Positions 46,987 through 55,617 of a stretch of 64,000 nt of DNA are shown here, piece after piece. Below the pieces are notes generated by a model, which saw only the letters and a program-made list of their open reading frames with translations, had not been told where the DNA came from and made no database searches. Origin of the DNA: Synechococcus sp. AG-673-A03 (GTDB lineage Bacteria > Cyanobacteriota > Cyanobacteriia > PCC-6307 > Cyanobiaceae); the NCBI GenBank assembly GCA_003211275.1, contig QCTE01000002.1, positions 23,778 through 87,777 of the forward strand, read 5' to 3'. The translations under genes were made by a program, and so were the position numbers. Every line of letters begins with the position of its first letter. Within the stretch, counting starts at the first letter, position 1.

Positions 46987-47400
46987 ATGATCACCCTTCG
47001 TCAGTCACCGTTTGATCTGTTCGAGCGTCTCGACCAGCAGCTTTCACAGGTCGAACGTGTACCAGCCGCCGAAATTCAGGAAACCGAAGATCACTACTGC
47101 ATCCGCCTGGAACTCCCCGGCATGGCTCACGACAGCATCGACGTCAAAGCCAGCGACCGCAGTCTCAGCGTCAGCGCTGAGCGTTTGAACCCTCAGGCCA
47201 ATGCAGCCGACGAGGCCGAGGCATCGACCAACAACACCCTGCTTAGCGAGTTTCGCTACGGCAACTGGAGCCGCAGCTTTCGCTTCGCCCATTCCCTCGA
47301 CCGCGACGCTCTTCGGGCCAGCTACCGCGACGGCATCCTCACGATCGAAGCGCCCAAAACCGATAACCGCACCACCGTGTCGGTCAAGGTGGACAGCTGA
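46987..47400 (+). CDS. hspA: Hsp20 / small heat-shock protein
   Basis: 137 residues of the alpha-crystallin family: a short N-terminal arm, then the crystallin domain (VPAAEIQETEDHYCIRLELPG, DVKASDRSLSVSAERLN, FRYGNWSRSFRF, ASYRDGILTIEAPK). The usual C-terminal I-x-I anchor is replaced by VSVKVDS. Holds unfolding proteins, and thylakoid membranes in cyanobacteria. A clear ribosome site (CAGGAG) stands 6 bases from the ATG. No CIRCE element is seen in the 175-base upstream spacer. A strong terminator follows. Confidence 0.95.
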   Translation: MITLRQSPFDLFERLDQQLSQVERVPAAEIQETEDHYCIRLELPGMAHDSIDVKASDRSLSVSAERLNPQANAADEAEASTNNTLLSEFRYGNWSRSFRFAHSLDRDALRASYRDGILTIEAPKTDNRTTVSVKVDS

Positions 47401-47438
47401 TGACAGCGCATTGAGCCTCAACCAAGAGAGAACGGTTC

Positions 47439-47469
47439 AGCCCTCTGCCAACGCAGGGGGCTTTTTTTG
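47439..47469 (+). terminator. Rho-independent terminator after hsp20
   Basis: AGCCCTCTGC, loop CAAC, GCAGGGGGCT (47439-47462) with one G-T pair, followed by TTTTTTG. Strong GC-rich stem 38 bases after the stop. Confidence 0.9.
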
Positions 47470-47555
47470 ATTGCGAAACCAGGGTGAAACCGGGGGCGAT
47501 CGATAATCTTGCCCAGACAGCGTCGTCTCCAAGGCGACCCAACCAGGAGCACGTG

Positions 47556-48680
47556 ATGCAACGTCGGCAGCTGCTCCGGACCAGTGGGCAAGCGCTCGCC
47601 GCTGCAGCCGGAGCCGGAGCACTGAGCGCCTGCACGATTCGTCGTGCTGAAAACGGTGGCAGCAGCGGCCTTCCCCAGGTGCGCTGGCGGATGGCGACAA
47701 GCTGGCCGATCTCGCTCGACACCATTTATGGAGGTGCCGAAACCATCTGTGAACAGGTGAAGGCGATGAGTGGCGGAGGGTTCACGATCGAACCGTTTGC
47801 CGCCGGTGAAATCGTTCCCGGACTTGAAGTGCTAGACGCCGTGCAAGCCGGCTCCGTGGAATGCGGCCATACGGCCAGCTACTACTACGTGGGCAAAAAT
47901 CCCGCGTTCGCCTTCGGCACTGCCGTGCCATTCGGGCTCACGGCCCAGCAACAGAATGCCTGGCTCTATCAGGGAGGCGGCAATGAGGCGATGGACGCCT
48001 TGTTCGCCGATTTCGGCGCCAAGAGCTTCCCTGCAGGCAATACGGGCGGTCAACTGGGCGGCTGGTTCAAGCGACCTGTCGACAATCTGGCGTCCCTCAA
48101 GGGTCTGAAGATGCGCATCCCAGGACTGGGAGGCAAGGTGATGGCCAGCCTGGGAGTGAATGTTCAGGTCTTGCCAGGAGGCGAGATCTATCTGGCACTG
48201 GAGCGGGGAGCGATCGACGCTGCGGAGTTCACAGGCCCCTATGACGATGAGAAGCTCGGCTTAGCGAAAGCCGCGAAGCACTACTACTACCCAGGCTGGT
48301 GGGAACCCGGGCCAAGCCTGACTGCGCTGGTCAACCGCAGTGCCTGGGACAAATTGCCGGAGGAGTATCAGGCCATGTTCAGCACAGCCTGTTATCAGGC
48401 GAATCTGGGAATGCTCAGCAAATACGAGCAACGCAACAGCGAGGCGCTGCTGAGACTGCGACGGCAGGGCATCAAACTTGAGGCCTATAGCAACGACATC
48501 CTCGAAGCGGCCAAGGAAGCCACGAGCGTGTTGTTTGCAGATCTGGCGGCTGATGATGCCGGCTTCCGAGACTTACTGGAACGCTGGCGTTTGTTCCAGA
48601 AAGAAACGCTGAACTGGAATCGCATCAATGAGCTGCCGCTGGTGAAGTTCAACACCAGCGCCGAGGGAGGTGAAGGGTGA
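47556..48680 (+). CDS. dctP: TRAP transporter solute-binding protein (DctP/TakP type)
   Basis: 374 residues. The start at 47556 is fixed by AGGAG just upstream and by the export signal MQRRQLLRTSG, which has a twin-arginine flavour and ends in the lipobox LSAC (Cys26), so a lipoprotein is likely. The TRAP fold follows: WRMATSWPISLDTIYGGAETI, GLEVLDAVQAGSVECGHTASYYY, LKGLKMRIPGLGGKVMASLGV, LPGGEIYLALERGAIDAAEF, YYYPGWWEPGPS. Members of this branch bind 2-oxo acids, and the cyanobacterial GtrABC system takes glutamate; the ligand here is not decided by sequence. First gene of dctPQM. Confidence 0.92.
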   Translation: MQRRQLLRTSGQALAAAAGAGALSACTIRRAENGGSSGLPQVRWRMATSWPISLDTIYGGAETICEQVKAMSGGGFTIEPFAAGEIVPGLEVLDAVQAGSVECGHTASYYYVGKNPAFAFGTAVPFGLTAQQQNAWLYQGGGNEAMDALFADFGAKSFPAGNTGGQLGGWFKRPVDNLASLKGLKMRIPGLGGKVMASLGVNVQVLPGGEIYLALERGAIDAAEFTGPYDDEKLGLAKAAKHYYYPGWWEPGPSLTALVNRSAWDKLPEEYQAMFSTACYQANLGMLSKYEQRNSEALLRLRRQGIKLEAYSNDILEAAKEATSVLFADLAADDAGFRDLLERWRLFQKETLNWNRINELPLVKFNTSAEGGEG

Positions 48681-49249
48681 GCGAGCCTCTCTCCGGTGTG
48701 GTGCGCCTGTTCGATCGCCTCAACGCCGCGGCCGCCTGGCTAGCGCGCTGGTCCGTACTGCTGATGCTGGCCATCGGTATCTGGAATGTTGTTGGCCGCT
48801 ATTTGGGCTCTGCCATCGGGATCAATCTCAGCTCCAACGGGCTGATTGAGGCCCAGTGGTATCTCTTCGATCTGACCTTTCTGCTCGGCCTCGGCTGGAC
48901 CCTGCAGAAAAAGGGCCACGTGCGTGTGGATGTGCTGCAGAGCCGCTGGTCACAACGCCGCCGCAACCGTCAGGAGCTAAACAACATCCTGCTGCTGTTG
49001 TTGCCCTTCGCCTTCGGCGTGATGGCGATCTCCATTGCGCCAGCGCTGCGCTCCTGGAGCATTGCCGAGATGTCGCCCGATCCAGGCGGGCTGCCACGCA
49101 CCTGGGTGAAATCGCTGATTCCAATTGGCTTTCTGTTGTTAGGGCTGCAAGGGATCGCGGAAGCACTGCGGCTGCGGCTTGCCCTCAGCAACCCCGAAGC
49201 AACTCAAGCTGCCGAGGAGCAGAACCAGGAGGGAGGCACTGCGCTGTGA
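48677..49249 (+). CDS. dctQ: TRAP transporter small membrane subunit
   Basis: 190 residues from a GTG that overlaps the dctP stop by 4 bases. Four membrane segments (WSVLLMLAIGIWNVVGRYLG; the WYLFDLTFLLGLGWTL region; LLLLLPFAFGVMAISI; SLIPIGFLLLGLQGIA), with the DctQ motif KKGHVRVDVL between the second and third. The charged tail is not conserved in the family. Confidence 0.93.
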   Translation: MSEPLSGVVRLFDRLNAAAAWLARWSVLLMLAIGIWNVVGRYLGSAIGINLSSNGLIEAQWYLFDLTFLLGLGWTLQKKGHVRVDVLQSRWSQRRRNRQELNNILLLLLPFAFGVMAISIAPALRSWSIAEMSPDPGGLPRTWVKSLIPIGFLLLGLQGIAEALRLRLALSNPEATQAAEEQNQEGGTAL

Positions 49250-50637
49250 TCGAAATTGAAGCCCTTGGCTGGGTGATCAGCTTTGACCCCTCGACGGTGC
49301 TAGCTCCAGGGATGTTTTTAGCGCTGATCGTGGCGCTACTCAGTGGATTTCCCGTTGCCTTCTGTCTTGGTGGGATTGGGGTGATCTTTGCTCTGCTGGG
49401 CATGCTCAGCGGAGAAATCGAACCGCAGTTCGTTACCGCGCTGCCTCAACGAATCCTGGGGATCATGGCCAACTTCACCCTGTTGGCCATCCCCGCTTTT
49501 GTGTTCATGGGCTCGATGCTGGAGAGCTCCGGCATCGCCGAACGGCTGCTGGAAACCATGGGCCGGCTGCTGGGACGCTTGCGTGGCGGCCTGGCATTGG
49601 CCGTTGTTCTCGTGGGTTCGCTCCTGGCGGCCACAACCGGTGTGGTGGCAGCGACCGTCACCACCATGGGGCTGATCTCATTGCCAGCCATGCTGCGGGC
49701 GGGATACGACAAAAGCCTCGCCACAGGGGTGATTGTGGCGTCGGGCACACTCGGGCAGATCATCCCCCCCAGCATTGTTCTGGTGGTGCTGGGCGATCAG
49801 CTCGGCATTTCAGTCGGTGATCTCTTCATCGGTGCGCTGATTCCAGGCCTGCTGATGTCGGCCGTGTTCGCCATCTACGTGCTGGTGATCAGTGCGCTCA
49901 AGCCGGAACTGGCCCCCGAACTCAAGCCCGAGCTCACCGGCCCCAGTCATCCTCTGCAGTTGGTGCAGTCGGTGTTGCCGCCGATCACTCTGATCGTGGC
50001 GGTGCTCGGGAGCATCTTCTTCGGCATTGCAACGCCCACTGAAGCGGGCGTGATCGGAGCCGTCGGAGCCATGGTGCTGGCAAGCCTCAATGGCGGTTTC
50101 AGCCGTCAACAACTCTCGAATGTCTGCGAGGGCACCATGCGCACCACCGCCATGGTGATGGCCATCCTGATGGGATCCACCGCCTTCAGCCTCGTGTTCC
50201 GCGGTGTCGGCGGCGATCAGTTGATTTCCGATCTGCTGCTCAACCTGCCAGGAGGGCGAGTGGGTTTCCTGGTGTTCAGCATGCTGATCATCTTCCTGCT
50301 GGGCTTCTTCATCGATTTTTTCGAAATCGCGTTCATCGCAGTACCACTGCTGTTGCCCGCGGCTCGTCAGCTGCTGGGGCCTGAAGCTCTGGTGTGGTTC
50401 GGCGTCATCATCGGCGCCAACCTGCAGACCTCCTTTCTCACACCGCCCTTCGGCTTTGCGCTCTTCTTTCTACGCGGCGTGGCTCCCGATGAAGTGAGCA
50501 CACGCGATATCTATCAAGGCGCCCTGCCGTTTGTCGGTCTGCAGGTTGCGGTTCTGGCCCTGATCATCGCGGTGCCAGGGCTGGTGGACTGGTTGCCCCG
50601 CCTGGCTGGAGGCCTCAGCCCGGGTCCGATGACCTGA
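49246..50637 (+). CDS. dctM: TRAP transporter large membrane subunit
   Basis: 463 residues from a GTG overlapping the dctQ stop. The transporter core: MFLALIVALLSGFPVAFCLGG, FTLLAIPAFVFMGSMLESSGIA, GGLALAVVLVGSLLAATTGVV, GVIVASGTLGQIIPPSIVLV, TPTEAGVIGAVGAMVLA, and FFLRGVAPDE near the end, with about twelve hydrophobic spans. Couples sodium to uptake with DctQ and the DctP lipoprotein. A longer in-frame start at 48856 only reads through dctQ. Confidence 0.95.
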   Translation: MIEIEALGWVISFDPSTVLAPGMFLALIVALLSGFPVAFCLGGIGVIFALLGMLSGEIEPQFVTALPQRILGIMANFTLLAIPAFVFMGSMLESSGIAERLLETMGRLLGRLRGGLALAVVLVGSLLAATTGVVAATVTTMGLISLPAMLRAGYDKSLATGVIVASGTLGQIIPPSIVLVVLGDQLGISVGDLFIGALIPGLLMSAVFAIYVLVISALKPELAPELKPELTGPSHPLQLVQSVLPPITLIVAVLGSIFFGIATPTEAGVIGAVGAMVLASLNGGFSRQQLSNVCEGTMRTTAMVMAILMGSTAFSLVFRGVGGDQLISDLLLNLPGGRVGFLVFSMLIIFLLGFFIDFFEIAFIAVPLLLPAARQLLGPEALVWFGVIIGANLQTSFLTPPFGFALFFLRGVAPDEVSTRDIYQGALPFVGLQVAVLALIIAVPGLVDWLPRLAGGLSPGPMT

Positions 50638-50675
50638 AGATCTCCGTAAAGTTGGTTACAACGCGCGATTCGGTC

Positions 50676-52448
50676 ATGGTCACGGCAAGCCTGAACAGCA
50701 CGAACTCCTCTGCTGTGATCCCCCGACTTTCACTGCAGTGCGAGCCGATCGCTGCAGACAGCACCACGATCCGTTCCCTGGACTGGGAACGCAGCCGTTT
50801 CGACATTGAATTCGGCTTACGCAACGGCACCACCTACAACGCATTCCTGGTACGGGGCGAACGCACCGCCCTGATCGACACCAGCCATGCCAAGTTCCGC
50901 GACACCTGGGTGCCACTTCTGAAGGAGCAGATCGATCCGATGGCGCTGGACCATCTGATTGTGAGCCACACCGAACCAGATCACTCAGGACTGATCGGCG
51001 ATCTGATCGATCTCAATCCCGACATCGAGATCGTGGGTTCGAAGGTGGCGATCCAGTTCCTCAAAGACCAGGTGCATCGCCCCTTCAAATCCCGTGCGGT
51101 GAAAACCGGCGACGAGCTGGATCTGGGCACCAGTCCAGACAGCGGCGTGCAGCATCGCTTCGAATTCCTGAGTGCTCCGAACCTGCACTGGCCCGACACG
51201 ATCTTCTCCTTCGATCACGGCAGCGGCATCCTTTACACCTGCGATGCCTTCGGACTGCATTACTGCTCCGAGGAGTTGTTCGACTCGGACCCCGGGGCCA
51301 TCGCTCCGGACTTCCGCTTCTATTACGACTGTCTGATGGGCCCCAATGCCCGCAGCGTGCTGCAAGCGCTGAAGCGCATGGATGGACTGCCGGAAATCAA
51401 CACCGTCGCCGTGGGGCACGGCCCGCTGCTGCGCCAACACCTCAGCCACTGGTTGAACGACTACAGGGAATGGAGCAGCCAGCGCAGCAAAGGCGACAGC
51501 TACGCCGCGGTCTGCTACCTCAGCCAGTACGGCTTCTCAGACCGCCTCAGCCAGGCCATCGCCCACGGCATCGGCAAAGCCGATGCACAGGTTCAGCTGG
51601 TGGATCTGCGGGCCACCGATCCACAGGAACTGACCGCACTGGTCGGGGACGCCAAAGCGGTGGTGGTTCCCACTTGGCCGGCGGAACCGGACGGAGAACT
51701 GCAGGCGTCGATCGGCACCCTGCTGGCCGCTCTCCAGCCCAAACAGCTGGTTGGTGTCTACGACGCGTTTGGTGGCAATGACGAACCGATCGATGCGGTC
51801 GCCGAACAGCTGCGCAACCAAGGACTGAAACCGGCCTTTGAACCACTGCGCATCCGCCAGCTTCCCCAGGGCGGTGACTACCAGCGCTGTGAAGAATCAG
51901 GGACCGACCTCGGACAGATCCTGACCCGCAAGAAGTCGATCGAGGCGCTGCGCAGCATTGATGCCAACCTCGACAAAGCACTCGGCCGCCTCACAGGCGG
52001 GTTGTACATCGTGACCGCGAGCCAGGGCGAGGGCGATGCCCGCCGCAGTGGAGCGATGGTGGCCAGCTGGGTGGCTCAGGCCAGTTTCCGCCCCCCCGGC
52101 CTCAGTGTTGCCGTGGCCAAGGATCGAGCGATTGAAGCGCTGATGCAGGTCGGCGACAGCTTTGTGATCAACGTGCTGCGGCAGGACCGCTACAAGCCCT
52201 TGATGCAGCACTTCCTCAAACGCTTTCCCCCAGGCGCCGATCGATTCGAGGGAGTGAACGTGCTGCACGGTGCCGCTGAAGGCGGCCCTGTGCTCACTGA
52301 TGCACTGGCCTACCTGAGCTGTCGGGTTGAGCAGCGGATGGAAGGTCCGGATCATTGGATCATCTACGCGCTGGTGGAGCAGGGCAACGTGGCCGACATC
52401 GACGGGCGAACCGCCGTTCATCACCGCAAAACGGGCAACCACTACTGA
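50676..52448 (+). CDS. flv3: Flavodiiron protein Flv3
   Basis: 590 residues with three domains: a beta-lactamase-like diiron domain (about 30-265), flavodoxin (about 275-420) and an NAD(P)H:flavin reductase-like domain (about 435-590, LTGGLYIVTAS, SGAMVASWVAQASFRPPGLSVAVAKDRAIE). The canonical iron ligands are present: HTEPDH gives H98, E100, D102 and H103, with LHWPDT, CDAFG and GHGP following. With Flv1 it reduces oxygen to water at the acceptor side of photosystem I. The intact ligands identify it as the Flv3 member. The stop overlaps the Flv1 start by one base (TGATG). Confidence 0.95.
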   Translation: MVTASLNSTNSSAVIPRLSLQCEPIAADSTTIRSLDWERSRFDIEFGLRNGTTYNAFLVRGERTALIDTSHAKFRDTWVPLLKEQIDPMALDHLIVSHTEPDHSGLIGDLIDLNPDIEIVGSKVAIQFLKDQVHRPFKSRAVKTGDELDLGTSPDSGVQHRFEFLSAPNLHWPDTIFSFDHGSGILYTCDAFGLHYCSEELFDSDPGAIAPDFRFYYDCLMGPNARSVLQALKRMDGLPEINTVAVGHGPLLRQHLSHWLNDYREWSSQRSKGDSYAAVCYLSQYGFSDRLSQAIAHGIGKADAQVQLVDLRATDPQELTALVGDAKAVVVPTWPAEPDGELQASIGTLLAALQPKQLVGVYDAFGGNDEPIDAVAEQLRNQGLKPAFEPLRIRQLPQGGDYQRCEESGTDLGQILTRKKSIEALRSIDANLDKALGRLTGGLYIVTASQGEGDARRSGAMVASWVAQASFRPPGLSVAVAKDRAIEALMQVGDSFVINVLRQDRYKPLMQHFLKRFPPGADRFEGVNVLHGAAEGGPVLTDALAYLSCRVEQRMEGPDHWIIYALVEQGNVADIDGRTAVHHRKTGNHY

Positions 52449-54277
52449 TGGTCACCACCGTCGCTGCCAGCTCGGCATCCGCTGACCGGCAGGTGATCAA
52501 TCTGCCAATCGACCAGGGCCTGATCTGCCTGCGGGGACTGAGCCCTCAGCGTCTGCGGTTCGAGCTGGAATACGCACTGGAGCGTGGCAGCACGGCCAAC
52601 AGTTTTCTGTTTGAAGCAGGCCCTGATGCAACTGGCGTGGAACAGCCCGCCGTTCTGGTGCATCCACCGGGAATGGCCTACAGCAGCGTTTTTGTTCCTG
52701 CTCTGCTGGAAGCTCTGCCCGCCACGGATCAGCCCCTGCTGATTGTCGTGGGGCACGTGAATCCCAACCGTGTGGCCTTATTGCAGGAACTGGCGGGGAT
52801 TTACCCAGGCCTTGAACTGATCGCATCCAATCCCGGTGCCAAGCTGCTGGAAGAGCTCTGGAATCAACGCAAACCCACGCCCCCTGGAGTGGAAGAGGAG
52901 CAGGCAGCACTACCCCCATTCCCGCCGCTGAGAGTGATCCGACGGGAAGAATTTCAACCGTTGAGCAACGGGCGCAACCTGCTGCTGCTACCGGCACCAA
53001 CGCCGCGTTGGCCGGGTGGACTGATGGCCTTCGAACAGCGCTTCGGGCTGCTGATGAGCGACAAGTTCTTCAGCGCCCATCTCTGCACCAAGGCCTGGGC
53101 GGAAGCCAACCGAAGCAGCACCGAAGAAGAGCGTCGCCATTTCTACGACTGCCTGATGGCACCGATGGCTCGCAAGGTTGACCTGCTGGTGGAGCGGCTG
53201 GAGGAACTGAGCATCCGCACGATTGCGCCAGCCCATGGGCCCGCCATCGATGCCAGCTGGCGCAGCCTGCTGAATGACTACCACCGCTGGGGTGAAAGTC
53301 ACCAGCAATCCAGCCTGAATGTGGTTCTGCTGTTCGCCAGCGCTTACGGCAACACCTCAGCGATTGCCGATGCCCTGGCCCGAGGCGTGAGTCGCACCGA
53401 CATCAGAGTCACCAGCCTCAACTGCGAGTTCACACCATCGGAAGAACTCGTTGCAGCGATCCAGTCCGCGGATGGGATCCTGATCGGCTCACCAACCCTC
53501 GGTGGTCACGCTCCAACCCCGGTGGTCTCCGCTTTAGGAACTCTGCTGGCAGAGGGTGACCGCAGCAAACCGGTGGGCGTGTTCGGCAGCTTTGGCTGGA
53601 GCGGTGAAGCCGTGGACCTACTGGAAACGAAGCTGCGAGATGGCGGCTTCAGTTTCGGCTTCGAGCCGATCCGGGTCAAATTCAGCCCTGATCGAGCCAA
53701 AGTGAAAGAGCTGGAGGAAATCGGCACCCGTTTCGCGCGCAAACTGCTGCAGGCGGAGAAGCGTGCCCAACGCCGTAACGCCGGAAGCATGAGCGAAAGC
53801 CGCAGCGATCCGGCTGTGCTGGCCCTCGGTCGGGTGGTCGGATCCTTGTGCATCCTCACCACGCGCAAGGGAGAACTCAGCGGCGCGATGGTGGCAAGTT
53901 GGGTCAGCCAGGCCAGCTTTACACCTCCTGGACTGACGGTGGCCGTGGCCAAGGACCGCGCCGTGGAAGCCCTTCTACACAAAGGCGATCGCTTTGCGCT
54001 GAACATGCTGGCCGAGGGGCGCGAAAGCGGACCGATGAAACAATTCCTGCAACCGTTTCAACCTGGCGCCGACCGGTTCAGCGGGCTGGAACTGGAGACC
54101 AGTCCGAATGAACAACCGCTGCTCCCCGAGGCGATGGCCTGGCTGGAAGGACGCGTGAGCCAGCGGATGGAATGCGGAGATCACTGGTTGATCTATGCCG
54201 AGGTGGATCATGGCGGCGTGTTGGATCAGGAAGCCTCCACAGCCGTCCACCACAGGCGCAGCGGCGCTAACTACTAA
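52448..54277 (+). CDS. flv1: Flavodiiron protein Flv1
   Basis: 609 residues, start ATG 52448 sharing one base with the flv3 stop. Same three-domain order as Flv3 (flavodoxin LFASAYGNTSAIADAL; reductase SGAMVASWVSQASFTPPGL), but the diiron ligands are substituted: VGHVNPNR stands where HTEPDH is expected. Loss of canonical ligands is known for Flv1 and Flv2 of cyanobacteria and marks this gene as the Flv1 partner in the heterodimer. The gene pair is thus complete and in the usual order for this clade. Confidence 0.94.
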   Translation: MVTTVAASSASADRQVINLPIDQGLICLRGLSPQRLRFELEYALERGSTANSFLFEAGPDATGVEQPAVLVHPPGMAYSSVFVPALLEALPATDQPLLIVVGHVNPNRVALLQELAGIYPGLELIASNPGAKLLEELWNQRKPTPPGVEEEQAALPPFPPLRVIRREEFQPLSNGRNLLLLPAPTPRWPGGLMAFEQRFGLLMSDKFFSAHLCTKAWAEANRSSTEEERRHFYDCLMAPMARKVDLLVERLEELSIRTIAPAHGPAIDASWRSLLNDYHRWGESHQQSSLNVVLLFASAYGNTSAIADALARGVSRTDIRVTSLNCEFTPSEELVAAIQSADGILIGSPTLGGHAPTPVVSALGTLLAEGDRSKPVGVFGSFGWSGEAVDLLETKLRDGGFSFGFEPIRVKFSPDRAKVKELEEIGTRFARKLLQAEKRAQRRNAGSMSESRSDPAVLALGRVVGSLCILTTRKGELSGAMVASWVSQASFTPPGLTVAVAKDRAVEALLHKGDRFALNMLAEGRESGPMKQFLQPFQPGADRFSGLELETSPNEQPLLPEAMAWLEGRVSQRMECGDHWLIYAEVDHGGVLDQEASTAVHHRRSGANY

Positions 54278-54365
54278 GCAGCGGCCCCAACAGGAGGACG
54301 ACCACTCAGCAGACACTCTCAGGAAAAAGTCGTCACAATTCAAACCTGCGACGTGAATACTGATC

Positions 54366-54893
54366 ATGAGCAAGGAGAACAGTGCTGATGTGCTGGTGAT
54401 TGCCGCCAGTAACGGCGAGAACCTCAAACTGGCCCAACGCTTCGTGGACCAAGTACAGGCTCAGGGCAGCAGCGCTGATCTGCTCGACCTCACCACACTC
54501 GATCTGCCCCTGTTCACACCGCGCGCGAAGGAAAAAGGCATTCCGAACGGCGTGCAGCCATTGCAGCAACAACTGAGGGCAGCTCCGCGATGGGTGATCT
54601 GCGCACCGGAATACAACGGTTCAATTCCCCCGGTGCTGACCAACGCCATCGCCTGGCTATCGGTTCAGGGAGATGACTTCCGGTCTCTCTTCAACGGTCG
54701 GCCGATCGCCATGGCCAGCTTCTCCGGCGGCGGCGGAATGGAGCTGCTGGTGTCGTTAAGGATCCAGCTCACCCATCTCGGCGCACAAGTGGTGGGGCGC
54801 CAACTGCTCAGCAACTACTCGAAAGCAGCGAAAGACGACAGCATTGCCGACCTCGTGCAGCGCCTGATGCAAATGAAACCACTGCAGTTGTGA
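54366..54893 (+). CDS. NADPH-dependent FMN reductase-family flavoprotein
   Basis: 175 residues with the flavodoxin-like fold: VLVIAASNGENLKLAQRFVD (phosphate loop), DLTTLDLPLFTP, ICAPEYNGSIPPVLTNAIAWL (the family's PEYN motif), PIAMASFSGGGGMELL. It probably reduces FMN or quinones with NAD(P)H. It lies 88 bases after flv1 on the same strand, so it might share the transcript and feed flavin, but that is inference. Confidence 0.92.
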   Translation: MSKENSADVLVIAASNGENLKLAQRFVDQVQAQGSSADLLDLTTLDLPLFTPRAKEKGIPNGVQPLQQQLRAAPRWVICAPEYNGSIPPVLTNAIAWLSVQGDDFRSLFNGRPIAMASFSGGGGMELLVSLRIQLTHLGAQVVGRQLLSNYSKAAKDDSIADLVQRLMQMKPLQL

Positions 54894-55049
54894 CTGAATT
54901 CATCGGCCAATGCATCTGAAACAGGCGGTGAATCAAGATTGGCCACTGAAATCAAACGGAAATCAATTCGAAAGAGAATCGGGATTTCATGCACACGCCA
55001 CATCTAGCGCACTGAAATAGCGAGGTCACTAACAATTTCCATTCCACGA

Positions 55050-55256
55050 ATGGGCCTGACCCGGGATCCTCAGTACGCAGTTCGCTATCGCGGCTTTGTC
55101 CTGTTGCAACAACGCAACAACAGCTGGCTGGTTAGACCGGAACGAAGCCCGATGAGACTGTTGCCATTTCGCACCCCGACCTGCTCGCTGGCGGATGTGA
55201 AAGCACTGTTGGACTGGCGACTGGAGCAGGACAAAAGCCTGATCTCAGTCGCCTGA
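55050..55256 (+). CDS. Small conserved-type protein, unknown function
   Basis: 68 residues: MGLTRDPQYAVRYRGFVLLQ then NSWLVRPERSPMRLLPFRTP and LADVKALLDWRLEQD. Basic and compact, without signal or membrane segment. The sentence-like block structure (an N-terminal beta hairpin, then a helix) and recall of similar small proteins in marine Synechococcus suggest it is real. Convergent with the next small gene, 4 bases apart. Confidence 0.65.
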   Translation: MGLTRDPQYAVRYRGFVLLQQRNNSWLVRPERSPMRLLPFRTPTCSLADVKALLDWRLEQDKSLISVA

Positions 55257-55260
55257 AGAC

Positions 55261-55521
55261 TTAGGCCGCCTGAGGTGGTGGCGTGGGCGATCCCTGAGAC
55301 TGAATGGGGATCACCAGCGTTGCCCAGCGGTCAGGACGCTCGGGACGCTGACGTCGTGCCTGACGAATTCCAAAGGGAACTCTCAGCACATTGGTGCCTT
55401 CGATCGACAATGTATGCCCTCGGCCAAGGGCAGCCTGAAGGCAATCAGGAATGTCGGGAAGCTGCAACGAGTCTGAGGTCTGCTCCGTCGATTCAATTTG
55501 TTTTTTGGTGTCGCGACTCAT
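55261..55521 (-). CDS. Small protein, unknown function
   Basis: 86 residues, MSRDTKKQIESTEQTSDSL, then LPDIPDCLQAALGRGHTLSIEG, NVLRVPFGIRQARRQRP and a proline-rich tail. No family recognised and no membrane segment. The central 45 residues look folded (an amphipathic helix and strands). About 96 bases of AT-rich sequence separate its start from gcvP's stop. Confidence 0.6.
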   Translation of the reverse strand: MSRDTKKQIESTEQTSDSLQLPDIPDCLQAALGRGHTLSIEGTNVLRVPFGIRQARRQRPERPDRWATLVIPIQSQGSPTPPPQAA

Positions 55522-55617
55522 TGATTCCCCATTTGCGACGGTGAATGCTGTGCAGTGTGCTCAAAGTTCTCATTGCACGATTAAAAATCGAAGATTAATT
55601 TCCGATTTCGGTAAAAT

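Noticed and set aside
52448..54277. Flv1 as a decayed gene because its iron ligands are missing
   Set aside because: Loss of the canonical ligands is normal for Flv1-type proteins; the frame is intact and all three domains remain.
54888..54904. TGTGA-N6-TCATC at the end of the FMN reductase gene, as a Crp site
   Set aside because: Second half-site is poor, it overlaps a stop codon, and no start follows closely.
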